From Pseudomonadota bacterium (GTDB lineage Bacteria; Pseudomonadota; Gammaproteobacteria; Pseudomonadales; Moraxellaceae), in contig JAJZBU010000029.1 in the NCBI GenBank assembly GCA_021851865.1, forward strand, positions 1 through 37,974: DNA of 37,974 bases, in the 5' to 3' direction. The translations under genes and the position numbers were made by a program. A model generated the notes under the pieces. That model was not told the DNA's origin. It saw nothing but the letters and a program-made list of their open reading frames with translations, and ran no database searches. Below are positions 1 to 9,208 of this stretch, piece after piece (positions within the stretch are counted from its first letter, which is position 1; each line of letters starts with the position of its first letter).

Positions 1-127
1 TCGAGGACAACCGTTACCTCAACATGGAGCTTCTGAAAGAACAGCGTCGCGAACGCCTCAGGCAGGCCGCCTGATGAAATCCTCCCTCATACCAGGAAGG
101 AATTTGCACAACTTGACATACACAACC
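1..127 (+). mobile_element. 3' end of an insertion sequence (unassigned family)
   Basis: The segment holds the last codons of a transposase-like frame and then about 50 non-coding bases ending in the IS-terminus-like CAACTTGACATACACAACC at 109-127. Its last 112 bases (16-127) recur exactly, inverted, at 37863-37974, where they interrupt an IS6-family transposase; this is what fixes the element's boundary at base 127. The family cannot be settled from so short a piece. The element's 3' end faces into the window. Confidence 0.75.
3..74 (+). CDS. Transposase C-terminus (partial, 5' end outside window)
   Basis: An open frame enters from the left edge and stops with TGA at 72-74. The 23 visible residues are strongly charged (Glu, Lys, Arg) and end in Arg-Gln-Ala-Ala. 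No catalytic motif falls in the visible part. I call it a transposase because it sits at the 3' end of a repeated element that has interrupted another IS at the far end of the window. IS256-type or IS21-type elements are both possible; the sequence does not decide. Confidence 0.5.
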   Translation, partial: EDNRYLNMELLKEQRRERLRQAA

Positions 128-133
128 ATCCCC

Positions 134-161
134 CTCCATCCAATCATAAAATTGGATGGAG
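134..161. repeat. Stem-loop beside tRNA-Gly, 11-bp perfect stem
   Basis: CTCCATCCAAT (134-144) pairs perfectly with ATTGGATGGAG (151-161) around a 6-nt loop. It lies just 3' of the tRNA on the minus strand, where a terminator is expected, but no T-tract follows on either strand. The IS ends only 6 bp further on, so the insertion may have removed the original U-tract. Confidence 0.45.
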
Positions 162-180
162 CCCCTCGCGCAAAAACGGG

Positions 181-254
181 TGGAGCGGGTGATGGGAATC
201 GAACCCACGCTATCGGCTTGGGAAGCCGAAGTTCTACCATTGAACTACACCCGC
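181..254 (-). tRNA. tRNA-Gly (anticodon CCC)
   Basis: The reverse complement folds as a full cloverleaf of 74 nt with encoded CCA. The acceptor stem is GCGGGTG/CACCCGC. The D arm is GTTC..GAAC. The anticodon stem TCGGC/GCCGA encloses the loop TTCCCAA, giving anticodon CCC, which reads GGG. The T loop is TTCGATT and the discriminator base is T. The sequence is close to what I recall of E. coli glyU. A good sigma70-type promoter lies immediately upstream at 266-294. Confidence 0.97.
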
Positions 255-265
255 CTGCAGCCGGC

Positions 266-294
266 ATTGTAGTGACAGACGGGCGCGGCGGCAA
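266..294 (-). promoter_or_regulatory. Predicted sigma70 promoter of tRNA-Gly
   Basis: On the minus strand the -35 is TTGCCG (plus positions 289-294) and the -10 is TACAAT (266-271), with a 17-bp spacer. The predicted start lies a few bases before the tRNA 5' end at 254. It falls in the gap between the outer-membrane lipoprotein gene and the tRNA. Confidence 0.65.
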
Positions 295-327
295 TCCTCA
301 GCCGCGTTTCATCTCTCGCCAGCGCCC

Positions 328-1779
328 TCAAGCGCCTTCTTTCTGCTGCTGAGCCTTGTCGCCGGCGCGCGACCAGCCGCCGCCGAGGGCACGCACCAAC
401 TCGACACTGGCGCGCAGTTGCCGCGTGCGCAGGTTGAGGTTGGCACGCTCGGCGCGCAGGGCATCGGTCTGTGCCGTCACCACTTCCAGGTAGTTGACGA
501 TGCCTTCGCGATAACGCGCCATCGCCAGCTGCTCGGTGTGCTCGGCAGCCTGTGCCGCCTGCTCGCGCCGGATCGATTCACCGGAGAACTGCTGCAGACG
601 GGCGAGAGCGTCCTCGACCTGACGAAAAGCATCGAGCACGGTGCCACGATAGCGCGCCGTCTGTTCGGCGTACTGCGCCTTGGATTGCTCCACCTGCGCC
701 TTGATTCGACCGGCGTCAAAGAGCGTCACCAGGGCCGACGGGCCGAGCGACCAGAAGGTGTTGGGAGCGGTCAACCAATCGTCGGCGCTGGTATTGGCAT
801 AGCCCGCGAAAGGATTGAGGTTGATCTGCGGAAAGTAGGCCGCCCGCGCCACACCGATATAGGCGTTGGCCGCCGCCACACGCCGCTCGGCAGCAGCGAT
901 GTCGGGGCGACGTTCAAGCAGCTGCGACGGCACCATGCTCGGCAGGGGCGGCAAGGGCATGACCGTGCTGTCCGGCGCGATGGTGAAAGAAGATGGGTTG
1001 GCGCCGACGAGCACGGCGATGGAGTGCTCATAGAGCGCACGCAAAGCGAGGACGTCATAGACTTCAGCTTGCGCCGAAGCCAAACGATTCTGCGCCCGCG
1101 CCACGTCGAGGCCGGAGCTGACGCCACCGTCATGTCTTTCCTGGGTCAGCAGCAAAGCCTTGCTGAAGGCATCGACGGTGTCGTCGAGCAGCTTCTTCTC
1201 GGCGTCGAGACCACGTAGCTGCATATAGTCATCAGCGAGCTGCGCCTGCAGGCTGAGCTGCACATTCTGCAGATCGGCTTCCGCCGCCTGTGCCTCGGCG
1301 CGTCCGGCCGCCACTTCATTGTGCACCTGTCCCCAAAGGTCGACCTCGTAGTCGACACCAATGCCGAGAATGTCAGCGTTGTAGACATTCGGCTCATTGC
1401 CGGGAATGGCGCGTTGCGGCCGATTATTCGACTGCCGATCACGCGCCATCGATGCCCCCAGGGTCACCGTCGGATAGAGGTTGGCGTCGATCTCTTTGGC
1501 GATATCGGCGCGCTGATCATAGTGCGCCACGGCCATCGCCAAGGTGTTGTTCGAGGTCAGCACCTGATGCTCGAGACCATCCAGGCGCGAGTCGTGATAC
1601 AGCGACCACCAAGCGCCGCGCGGCAGTTTGTCGGCCGGCTTCGCCTGTTGCCAGATCCCCGCCCCCTTGAACTGCGTGGCGACGGGCGCCTGCGGTTTTT
1701 CATAGTGCGGCGCCAGGGAACAGGCCGACAAAGCCCAGGCCATGGCGCTCAACACAAAGGCTTTTTTAGCCACGGCCAT
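328..1779 (-). CDS. RND efflux outer-membrane lipoprotein, NodT/OprM family
   Basis: This is a TolC-like outer-membrane channel that completes a tripartite RND pump with the two upstream genes. The N-terminus is a lipoprotein signal peptide (charged MAVAKK, hydrophobic core, lipobox LSAC, then SLAPHYEKP, typical of NodT proteins). Two repeats of long helices rich in Ala, Gln and Arg follow, and an ERRPDIAAAERRVAAANA stretch typical of the family lies near the middle. About 483 residues is normal length. I chose the ATG at 1779 because GGGGA lies about 7 nt upstream; a longer frame opens at 1833. The start overlaps the end of the adaptor gene by 14 bp, so translation is probably coupled. Substrate unknown. 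Confidence 0.93.
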   Translation of the reverse strand: MAVAKKAFVLSAMAWALSACSLAPHYEKPQAPVATQFKGAGIWQQAKPADKLPRGAWWSLYHDSRLDGLEHQVLTSNNTLAMAVAHYDQRADIAKEIDANLYPTVTLGASMARDRQSNNRPQRAIPGNEPNVYNADILGIGVDYEVDLWGQVHNEVAAGRAEAQAAEADLQNVQLSLQAQLADDYMQLRGLDAEKKLLDDTVDAFSKALLLTQERHDGGVSSGLDVARAQNRLASAQAEVYDVLALRALYEHSIAVLVGANPSSFTIAPDSTVMPLPPLPSMVPSQLLERRPDIAAAERRVAAANAYIGVARAAYFPQINLNPFAGYANTSADDWLTAPNTFWSLGPSALVTLFDAGRIKAQVEQSKAQYAEQTARYRGTVLDAFRQVEDALARLQQFSGESIRREQAAQAAEHTEQLAMARYREGIVNYLEVVTAQTDALRAERANLNLRTRQLRASVELVRALGGGWSRAGDKAQQQKEGA

Positions 1780-2956
1780 GATCATGTCCCCGCACGGATG
1801 GAAGGTCATGACCGACGACGACCTTCTCGCCATCGCTCAGCGAGTCGGGCGGACTGTCGATCACCAGATCATCGACGGACAGGCCCGAGGACACCTCGAC
1901 ATAGGCGCCATCGTCATGACCGATGGTGATCTTCTTCAGCACAGCACGGTTGTCGGCACCGACCGTCGCCACCTGCAAGCCATGCGCCCGGAAGATGAGA
2001 GCACTCGCCGGCACGCGGATACGGGCATAGCTTGAGGGCACCTGGAAATGCAGCTCGGCGTAGTCACCGGGATTGATGCGGCCCTTCGTGTTGTCGAGCG
2101 ACAACTCCACCAGCACCGTGCCCGTCTGAGCGCTCACCGCGCTCGCACTCGACACCATCAGCGCTGGAAATTGCTGGCCCGGGTATTCCGGCACCGTCAG
2201 CATGGCCGTGATACCGGGCGTGAGGTGGGCGGAATAGGCCTGCGGCACGCTGACATAAACGCGGAGCTTATGCACATCGGCGACGGCGAAGAGCTCGGGG
2301 CCTTTGTCGCCACCTGCGACGATGAGATCGCCGACGTCGGTCTTACGCGCCGTGACGATGCCATCAAAGGGTGCCGTCAACTGTTTGAAGGCCTCCATCG
2401 CCTGCAAGCGCTCGACATTGGCCTGGGCGGCGGCGACCACCGCCGTCTTCACCGCCATGTCATCGGTCTTTTCATCCGACTCCTGCATCGACACGGCGTC
2501 CTGCTTGAGCAGATGCTGCCAGCGCGCCGCCGTCACCTTGGCCAGTTGCAGTTTCGCCCTGGCCGTCACCAGATCGGCTTTCGCGTGTTCCAGCTGCTGA
2601 TCCAAGTCAGGCGTATCGATGGTCGCCAGAACCTGACCCTTTTTCACCCGCGCGCCGATGTCCTGATACCACATCTTGAGATAACCCGGCACACGCGCAT
2701 AGATGGGCGCATCGTAGTAAGCCTCGACCACCCCAGGCAGGGTGAGGTTGATCATGTTCGAGGCATGCTTCAGATGGATCACCTTGACCGACGGAATGAA
2801 TTGCGCCTGCGTCCAGGCCTTCACCGATTCATTTTGGCGGTTGCGCAAGGCCAAGCCGCCGATGACGACAGCGATCGCCGTGCAGATGGTCAGTACGCCG
2901 ACGGTCTTGAGGCGACGGTTTCTCTTGGCCTGCAGCGCCTGCAGCTTACGCGACAT
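1766..2956 (-). CDS. RND efflux periplasmic adaptor (membrane fusion protein)
   Basis: This adaptor links the inner-membrane pump to the outer-membrane channel. After a short basic N-terminus (MSRKLQALQAKRNRRLK) comes a single membrane anchor (VGVLTICTAIAVVIGGLAL). The barrel/lipoyl part follows (PGYLKMWYQDIGARVKKGQVLATIDTPD), then an alpha-hairpin rich in Ala, Lys and Gln, the second lipoyl half (LTAPFDGIVTARKTDVGDLI) and a membrane-proximal domain. The ATG at 2956 has AGGAG 6-7 nt upstream; the open frame reaches back to 3058 inside the pump gene. The gene overlaps the pump by 11 bp and the channel gene by 14 bp, so all three form one translationally coupled operon. There is no lipobox, so it is anchored by its TM segment. 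Confidence 0.94.
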   Translation of the reverse strand: MSRKLQALQAKRNRRLKTVGVLTICTAIAVVIGGLALRNRQNESVKAWTQAQFIPSVKVIHLKHASNMINLTLPGVVEAYYDAPIYARVPGYLKMWYQDIGARVKKGQVLATIDTPDLDQQLEHAKADLVTARAKLQLAKVTAARWQHLLKQDAVSMQESDEKTDDMAVKTAVVAAAQANVERLQAMEAFKQLTAPFDGIVTARKTDVGDLIVAGGDKGPELFAVADVHKLRVYVSVPQAYSAHLTPGITAMLTVPEYPGQQFPALMVSSASAVSAQTGTVLVELSLDNTKGRINPGDYAELHFQVPSSYARIRVPASALIFRAHGLQVATVGADNRAVLKKITIGHDDGAYVEVSSGLSVDDLVIDSPPDSLSDGEKVVVGHDLPSVRGHDHGRG

Positions 2957-5900
2957 GTTGATCTCCTGAACGCTTGGCGGATTCGTCGCCAGCATGGACG
3001 ACACTGAAAATGGCGGGAACAAAGAACAAAGTAGAGATGGTAGCGAACACCAGACCACCGATCACGGCACGTCCGAGAGGGGCATTCTGCTCGCCACCTT
3101 CACCCAGGCCGAGGGCCATGGGCAACATACCGATGATCATGGCCGACGCCGTCATCAGAACCGGACGGAAGCGGGTGAAGCCTGCCTCGAGCGATGCCGC
3201 CATCGAACCACCGCCATGCGACAGGCGTTCACGGGCGAAGCTGACCACCAGAATACTGTTGGCCGTCGCCACCCCCATGCACATGATGGCGCCGGTCAAG
3301 GCGGGCACCGACAGCGGCGTATGGGTGGTGAACAGCATCCAGACGATGCCCGCCAGCGCCGCCGGCAAGGCGGTGATGATGACGAAAGGATCGAGCCAGG
3401 ACTGGAAGTTGACGACGATGATCAGGTAGATGAGCACGATGGCGCCGATCAGACCGAAGAGCAGTTCAGAGAAGGCGCTGTTCATCGTCTGTACCTGACC
3501 GAGCAGCGTCACCGTCGCACCCTTCGGCACGGCATGCCGGGTGGCCTTGATGATGCCATCGATGTCGCCGGCGACAGCACCAAGATCGCGACCCTGCGTC
3601 GCCGCATAGAGATCAAGCGACGGCTCGATGGCGTAGTGGGTCACCACCGCATTGGTGGTCGAGCGCCGGATATTGCCGAGGTTACCGAGCACTTCATCAT
3701 GGAGGTTATGCGCGGTCACTGGCATGTTGACCAGCTTGTCGAGGCTGTCGAGGCTGTACTGCGGTGTCTGCGCCACGATCGGATAAGACACCCCGTTTTT
3801 CGGGTTGAGCCAGAACACCGGCGCCGTCTGCAAACTGCCGGCGAGCATCACCCCCAGGCTGTTGGTGACGTCGCGCTCGCTGATGCCCAATTGATCGGCG
3901 TGCGTACGATCGATGTCGACGTTGAATTGCGGCTCGTTCGTCGCCTGCTGCATACGCGCATCGACGACACCCGGAATGGCGCGCAGACGATTGAGCAAGT
4001 CACGGGTATAGGCCTCGTCAGCATCGGCGTTCGGTCCCACCACCTTGAGATCGATCGGCGCTGGCGAGCCAAAGTTGAGAATCTGGCTGATGATGTCGGC
4101 CGGCAAGAACGCAAAGTCGGTCCCCGGGAACTGCCGCGGCAACACGGTACGCAAGGTCTTGACGTAGGCCGCCGTCGGCGAATGGTCCTCTTTGAGGGTG
4201 ATGTAGATGTCGCCATCTTGCGGGCCGATGGTGCCGGTATTGCTGTACGCCATGTTGATCCCGCTGACCGTCAGACCGATGTTGTCGACGATGGTATCGA
4301 CCTGATTGGCCGGAATGACGCGGCGAATGGCGTTCTCGATGTGATCGAACTCGGCAGCGGTGTCTTCGATACGCGTCCCCACCGGGGCGCGCACGTGGAT
4401 GTTGATCTGACCGGCGTCGACGTTGGGGAAGAAGTTGCGCCCAAGGAAGGGGATCAGCAGAAAAGACGCCAAGGTCGCGGCGAGGAAGCCGGCGATGAAC
4501 AGACGCCGGTTGTTCAGCGCCATGGTCAGAAGCTTGTGGTAACGCGTACGGATGGACGAGAAACGACGCTCGAAGCCCGCCTGGAACATGACCAGCGGAT
4601 GCGTCCAACCATGGCGTTTCTGCGGGCCATGCAGGCGGATGCCGCCTGACTCACCCGTCGGCAGTTCGCCCTCGCCGTGCGCGCGCAGGAGGTATTTCGC
4701 CATGGTCGGCACCAGGGTACGCGACAGGCAGAAGGAGGAGAACATGGCGAAGACCACCGACTCGGCCATGGGCACGAAGAGGTAGCCGGCCACCCCGGTC
4801 AGGAAGAACATCGGCACGAAGACGATACAGATGCACAGCAGGGAGACGAAAGCCGGCGTCACGATCTGCTCGGCGCCGTCGAGAATAGCGGTTTCCACTT
4901 CCTTGCCATGCTCGAGATGCCAGTTGATGTTCTCGATGGTCACCGTCGCGTCGTCGACGAGAATACCGACGGCCAGGGCCAAGCCGCCGAGGGTCATGAC
5001 GTTCAAGGTCTGACCATTGGCGGCGAGGAGGGCGACGGCGGAAAGGATAGCGAGAGGAATCGAGGTGGCGATGATGACGGTCGAACGCCAGCTACCGAGA
5101 AAGAGCAGGATCATCAAGCTGGTCAGCACGGCGGCGATGACGCCTTCGCGGATGACGCTGCTCACCGCGCCCTTGACGAACATCGACTGGTCACCGAGCA
5201 GGGAGATCTTGAGCGAGGACGGCAAGGTCTCCTTCAGGCGCGGCAACAGTTTCTTGGCGCCTTCGATGACGTCGAGGGTCGAAGCCGAGCCGCTCTTCAA
5301 CAGCGTCATCAAGATGGCGCGCGAACCATCGACGCGCACCTCGTTGGTCTGCGGCGGGAAACCGTCGCGGGCATGACCGACGTCACGCATGTAGATGGTG
5401 GCATTGCCCACCGACTTCACCGGCAGATTGTTGATCTCGTCGACGGTCTCGACGGCGTCATTGAGCTTGACCTGATACTCGAAGGTGCCGACCTTCATCG
5501 TACCGACTGGAATCACCTGGTTCTCGGCAGCGAGAGCGTCGCTGACGTCCTGCGCCGACAGGCCCTTGGACTGCAGGGCGCGCGGGTTCAAGTCGATCTG
5601 CACCTGGCGCACCTTGCCGCCATAAGGAGAAGGCACGGCAGAGCCGGGCACCGTCGCCAGCTGCGGACGGATGAAGTTCTGCCCGATGTCGAAGATTTTC
5701 TGCTCACTGACCCGCTTACTCGACAAAGCCAGCTGCAAGATGGGCACGGTGGAGGCGTTGTAGTTCAAGATCAAAGGCGGCGTGATGCCAGGCGGCATCT
5801 GCTTGAGCACCGTCTGCGACAGCGAAGTCACCTGCGCCGTGGCGGTACGAATATCGACCGTGGGCTGGAAAAAGATCTTCACCACGCCATAACCGACCAG

Positions 5901-6158
5901 CGACTCACTCTCGATATGCTCGATGTCGTTGACGGTCGAGCTGAGGCCGCGCTCGTAATAGTAAATGACGCGCCCAGCCATATCATCCGGTGGCAATCCA
6001 TTGTAGGACCAGACCACGGCGATGACCGGGATCTTGATATCCGGAAAGATATCGGTAGGAGTACGCAGGGCAGCCATCACCCCAAAAATGATGATAAAGA
6101 TGGCCAAAACGACGAAAGTATAAGGTTTTTTGAGCGCAACCTTGACGAACCAGATCAT
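2946..6158 (-). CDS. RND efflux transporter, inner-membrane permease
   Basis: This proton-driven pump of 1070 residues is standard RND size. TM1 is at about residues 11-30. The first large periplasmic loop runs to about 335, then TM2-6, a second periplasmic loop from about 570, and a second TM block at the C-terminus ending near ALGLGEGGEQNAPLGRAVIGG. TM4 carries GILVDDATVTIEN with the proton-relay pair Asp402-Asp403. The sequence fits the general multidrug/organic-compound branch better than a metal-efflux pump, but the substrate cannot be read from sequence. GGGAG lies about 8 nt before the ATG. It is the first gene of its operon, whereas most RND operons place the adaptor first. An AraC-type regulator lies 135 bp upstream on the same strand. 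Confidence 0.96.
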   Translation of the reverse strand: MIWFVKVALKKPYTFVVLAIFIIIFGVMAALRTPTDIFPDIKIPVIAVVWSYNGLPPDDMAGRVIYYYERGLSSTVNDIEHIESESLVGYGVVKIFFQPTVDIRTATAQVTSLSQTVLKQMPPGITPPLILNYNASTVPILQLALSSKRVSEQKIFDIGQNFIRPQLATVPGSAVPSPYGGKVRQVQIDLNPRALQSKGLSAQDVSDALAAENQVIPVGTMKVGTFEYQVKLNDAVETVDEINNLPVKSVGNATIYMRDVGHARDGFPPQTNEVRVDGSRAILMTLLKSGSASTLDVIEGAKKLLPRLKETLPSSLKISLLGDQSMFVKGAVSSVIREGVIAAVLTSLMILLFLGSWRSTVIIATSIPLAILSAVALLAANGQTLNVMTLGGLALAVGILVDDATVTIENINWHLEHGKEVETAILDGAEQIVTPAFVSLLCICIVFVPMFFLTGVAGYLFVPMAESVVFAMFSSFCLSRTLVPTMAKYLLRAHGEGELPTGESGGIRLHGPQKRHGWTHPLVMFQAGFERRFSSIRTRYHKLLTMALNNRRLFIAGFLAATLASFLLIPFLGRNFFPNVDAGQINIHVRAPVGTRIEDTAAEFDHIENAIRRVIPANQVDTIVDNIGLTVSGINMAYSNTGTIGPQDGDIYITLKEDHSPTAAYVKTLRTVLPRQFPGTDFAFLPADIISQILNFGSPAPIDLKVVGPNADADEAYTRDLLNRLRAIPGVVDARMQQATNEPQFNVDIDRTHADQLGISERDVTNSLGVMLAGSLQTAPVFWLNPKNGVSYPIVAQTPQYSLDSLDKLVNMPVTAHNLHDEVLGNLGNIRRSTTNAVVTHYAIEPSLDLYAATQGRDLGAVAGDIDGIIKATRHAVPKGATVTLLGQVQTMNSAFSELLFGLIGAIVLIYLIIVVNFQSWLDPFVIITALPAALAGIVWMLFTTHTPLSVPALTGAIMCMGVATANSILVVSFARERLSHGGGSMAASLEAGFTRFRPVLMTASAMIIGMLPMALGLGEGGEQNAPLGRAVIGGLVFATISTLFFVPAIFSVVHAGDESAKRSGDQHVA

Positions 6159-6293
6159 GCACGACGCTCCCAGATGGATTCAGAGATCTTGTCCCACACT
6201 CGGGCCACGATCTCCAGCGCGGCATTCTATGCGCGCCGCAGCCCTCACTCCAGTGATACTAAGTTTAGATTTCATCACGATGGCAGATCCCCC

Positions 6294-7319
6294 TCAAGCT
6301 TCGATGGCGTCGCCACGTTGCCGATAGACACTCGGCGGCATACCGCTCCAATGGCGAAAGGCGCGCGAGAAATTGGCTGGATTAGCATAGCCGAGCAGAT
6401 GCGCGATCTCCTCCAGGCGCAGTTCCGTGCGTAAAAGCAGGCGGTGCGCCTCCTGCAGCCGCACCGCATCAAGCAGAGCCTGATACGTCTGCCCTTCTTC
6501 CTGCAGGCGTCGCTTCAGCGTTCGCGCTGACAGCAGAAGCCGCTGTGCTGCCGTCTCGAGATCGGGATAATCCCCGCGCCGCCCCTGCAACAAAAGACGC
6601 AAACGCTCCACCGTCGAGTGGCGTGTATTGAAGACACTCATTTCGCGCTCGCAACGCAGGATCGCCGTCTCTGCAGCGACGCGGTCGGCCATGGGCAGGG
6701 GATGCGTCAGGGCCTGCGCCGGCAGACTGAAGACGATGCGCGTCTGATTGAAGCGAAAGCACGGCAGACGTTGTCGCCAGGCGTCATGATAGGCCGGCTC
6801 CGGCCAATCGAGATCGACCTGCGGCAGAAACTCGCCATCAAACAGACGGACGGCACGCGTCAACCCGACGAGCAGACTCTCGAAACTGAAACGGCGCAGC
6901 GGCCCAAGATCAAAACGCTCACTGAACAACACTTGCAGGCGATCGCCCGCAAGATGATGCGTCATGTGCAAGGCCATCGAACGCAGGGGCAAAAAGCGCT
7001 CGGCGATGCTCAAGGCCTGGGCGAGCGAGGCGCTGGCCAGCAGCGCCTGCCCGAGATCACCGTGCGAGGTCAGGCTCATCCGCCAACCCATCTCATAGCC
7101 GAGGGCGGGATTGTGCGTGAGCTCACCGGCGCGCACCACCAGCTGCGCGAACTGAAAGGGCGAGATGCGCGCGTCGACGTCCTCCAGGGCCGTAGCAGTG
7201 ATGCCCGTCGACTCCAGCGCTTGACCGGCGCTGATACCGTGCTCGTCGAGAACCTCGAGCAAAAGTCGCGGATAGGCGACCGGTACCACCAAACGCTTCA
7301 AGTCAGGAAGTTCTCTCAT
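6294..7319 (-). CDS. AraC-family transcriptional regulator
   Basis: The N-terminal two thirds resemble the Arabinose_bd-type domain of OruR/ArgR-like AraC regulators (LALxYE-like patch NPALGYEMGWRMSLTSHGDLGQALLAS). The C-terminal ~100 residues form the double helix-turn-helix: LETAAQRLLLSARTLKRRL, then the second helix pair in LEEIAHLLGYANPANFSRAFRHWSG. The ATG at 7319 is preferred over a GTG one codon upstream. It is divergent from the ferritin-like hydrolase (107-bp gap) and upstream of the RND operon on the same strand. In my recollection such regulators often sit beside PF10118 hydrolases, so that gene is a likely target; control of the pump is possible but unproven. The inducer is unknown. 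Confidence 0.93.
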   Translation of the reverse strand: MRELPDLKRLVVPVAYPRLLLEVLDEHGISAGQALESTGITATALEDVDARISPFQFAQLVVRAGELTHNPALGYEMGWRMSLTSHGDLGQALLASASLAQALSIAERFLPLRSMALHMTHHLAGDRLQVLFSERFDLGPLRRFSFESLLVGLTRAVRLFDGEFLPQVDLDWPEPAYHDAWRQRLPCFRFNQTRIVFSLPAQALTHPLPMADRVAAETAILRCEREMSVFNTRHSTVERLRLLLQGRRGDYPDLETAAQRLLLSARTLKRRLQEEGQTYQALLDAVRLQEAHRLLLRTELRLEEIAHLLGYANPANFSRAFRHWSGMPPSVYRQRGDAIEA

Positions 7320-7426
7320 CACGGTTCACGCTGGCCCGATTCGACATCTATCTTGGCACATCATCGCCTCACCCGAAAGGGAAAGACGACACATACTGCA
7401 TCAAGATCGCCCCAGGAGATGAAGCC

Positions 7427-8284
7427 ATGCCCACATCGATCCACATCGTCAACACCGACGTCGCCGACATTCCGGTGCGCCGCATGGATTTCACCTTCGA
7501 CGCCGACATTGCGCACCTGTGGTTCGGTGGCGACGCCTTTCGCACCGCACTGCTTTCAGCCCTGTCCTGCACCTTCCCGGAAGGCGAGCGCATGTTCATG
7601 CGCGCCGTCCGCCACTTTCAGGAAGGGGTGACGTCCCCCGAGCTGCTGCTGCGTATCCGCGCCTTCATCGGCCAGGAAGCCAACCACGGCAAGGAGCATG
7701 AATCCTTCAACGCCTTTTTGGCGAGCAAAGGTCTGCCGACGGCAGCGATCGAAGCCTTCGTCCGCCAGGGCATCGCCAAGGAAGAGTCCTGGCTCTCCCC
7801 CGCACGCATGCTCGCCAAGACCTGCGCCCTGGAGCATTTCACCGCCTTGTTCGCTGAACGCGTTCTGAGCCATCCGGAATTGCTCGCCGACATGGACGAG
7901 CGTCTGCGCCCTCTCTGGCTGTGGCACGCCATCGAGGAGAGTGAGCACAAGTCGGTGGCTTTTGACGTCTACCAGGACCAGGTCGGCAGCTACTGGATAC
8001 GCTGCAGCGAGATGCTGTTCACCACCTTGCTTTTCACCTTCTTCACCACCTTGCACACCCGCCAGGTGCTCGCCAGCCTGCCTGCCCAGGCCCCTGGCCG
8101 CGGCTGGCGCCACGGACTACAAAGCCTGCTCGGCAAAAAGGGCTTCCTACGCGGCATGCTGCCGCGCTACCTCGACTACTTCCGTCCCGGCTTCCATCCG
8201 CAGCAACACGACACCAGCGACTTGCGCGCCCGCGGCCTGGCCATGCTCGCCGCCGAGCCAAGCCGTCAACGCGCAGCCGCCTGA
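7427..8284 (+). CDS. Ferritin-like 'metal-dependent hydrolase' (PF10118 type)
   Basis: This protein of 285 residues has four spaced carboxylate/histidine motifs that suggest a di-metal four-helix bundle. They are EGERMFMRAV, IGQEANHGKEHESF, TCALEHFTA and WHAIEESEHKSVAFD. The family is annotated as predicted metal-dependent hydrolase, yet the motif pattern resembles di-iron oxygenases/ferritins; the reaction is not known. A hydrophobic stretch near residues 195-210 (MLFTTLLFTFFTT) may touch the membrane. The RBS AGGAGA lies 8 nt before the ATG. It is divergent from the AraC regulator, and its last 19 bp overlap the end of the convergent acyltransferase gene. Confidence 0.88.
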   Translation: MPTSIHIVNTDVADIPVRRMDFTFDADIAHLWFGGDAFRTALLSALSCTFPEGERMFMRAVRHFQEGVTSPELLLRIRAFIGQEANHGKEHESFNAFLASKGLPTAAIEAFVRQGIAKEESWLSPARMLAKTCALEHFTALFAERVLSHPELLADMDERLRPLWLWHAIEESEHKSVAFDVYQDQVGSYWIRCSEMLFTTLLFTFFTTLHTRQVLASLPAQAPGRGWRHGLQSLLGKKGFLRGMLPRYLDYFRPGFHPQQHDTSDLRARGLAMLAAEPSRQRAAA

Positions 8285-9177
8285 AGACCGGCGCTCAGAC
8301 GCGCGAGCAGCGCATCCTTGTCTTGCCAGAGCTGGTTCACCCAGGACTGAAATTTCTGCCGGAAGACCGGATCGTTCTCGTAATCGCCGACGATGAGCTC
8401 CACCGGCAGCTCCTTGGACTCGACGTGGACGACGATCTGCTCGATGCGCCCGGTGACGAAGTCCCAGAACGAATGCCGCGTTCCCGGATAATAGATGGTG
8501 ACGTCAAGAAGGCTGTGCATCTGCTCGCCCATGGCCGAGAGCACGAAGGAGGAGCCGCCGGCGCGCGGCTTGAGCAGATGCTGATACGGGGAAGCCTGGG
8601 CGTCATGCTTGTCTTGGGTAAAGCGCGTTCCTTCCATGAAATTGACCACCGACACCGGCACATGCCGGAATTTCTCGCAAGCCTTGCGCGTCGCCTCGAG
8701 GTCCTTGCCCGCCATCTCCGGATGGGCTTGCAGGTACTCGCGCGAAAATCGCTGCATGAAAGGAAAATCCAGGGCCCACCAAGCCATGCCCATGAAAGGC
8801 ACCCAGATCAGCTCCTGCTTGAGAAAGAACTTGAGCATGGGGATGCGACGGTTGAACACCCGCTGCAGAACCAGAATGTCGCTCCAACTCTGATGATTGC
8901 TGGTGACGAAATACCAGCCGTCGTGCTTTAGATCCGCCACCCCGTCGACCTGCCAGCGCGTCGACTGCGTCTGGCGCTGCAGAAAATTATTGCATCCCAT
9001 CCATAGCTCGGCGATGGCGATCAACACCTGCGTCATGCCGCGCCGCCAAGAGCTCAGCGGCAGGAGAAATTTGAACAGCGACGCCAGCATGAGAAGGGGC
9101 ACCCAGACCATGGTGTGCAGCCCCATCCCCACACAGACCACGCCCCCTTTCACGGAGGGCGGTAAAAACTTCAGCAT
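8266..9177 (-). CDS. PlsC-like 1-acyl-glycerol-phosphate acyltransferase (YihG-type)
   Basis: This membrane acyltransferase likely transfers a fatty acyl chain to lysophosphatidate in the inner leaflet. An N-terminal membrane segment (about residues 15-45) is followed by the HX4D motif NHQSWSD and, farther on, the EGTR motif in NFMEGTRFTQDK, both typical of PlsC enzymes. Length (303 residues) and the LKFFLKQELIWVPFMGMAWWALDFPFM stretch fit YihG-like members. I use the ATG at 9177; a TTG two codons upstream also opens the frame. GGCGAG lies about 10 nt upstream. It has its own strong promoter (9209-9237) with a dyad over the -10. The 3' end overlaps the convergent hydrolase gene by 19 bp. Confidence 0.9.
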   Translation of the reverse strand: MLKFLPPSVKGGVVCVGMGLHTMVWVPLLMLASLFKFLLPLSSWRRGMTQVLIAIAELWMGCNNFLQRQTQSTRWQVDGVADLKHDGWYFVTSNHQSWSDILVLQRVFNRRIPMLKFFLKQELIWVPFMGMAWWALDFPFMQRFSREYLQAHPEMAGKDLEATRKACEKFRHVPVSVVNFMEGTRFTQDKHDAQASPYQHLLKPRAGGSSFVLSAMGEQMHSLLDVTIYYPGTRHSFWDFVTGRIEQIVVHVESKELPVELIVGDYENDPVFRQKFQSWVNQLWQDKDALLARLSAGLQAAAR

Positions 9178-9208
9178 GATCAATACACTCGCCGTTCTTC
9201 GATGACTA

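Noticed and set aside
2994-6434. Long plus-strand open frames opposite the RND operon (551 and 585 codons)
   Set aside because: They are antisense shadows of a clear RND pump in GC-rich DNA. They have low-complexity His/Arg/Asp/Gly composition and no known domain.
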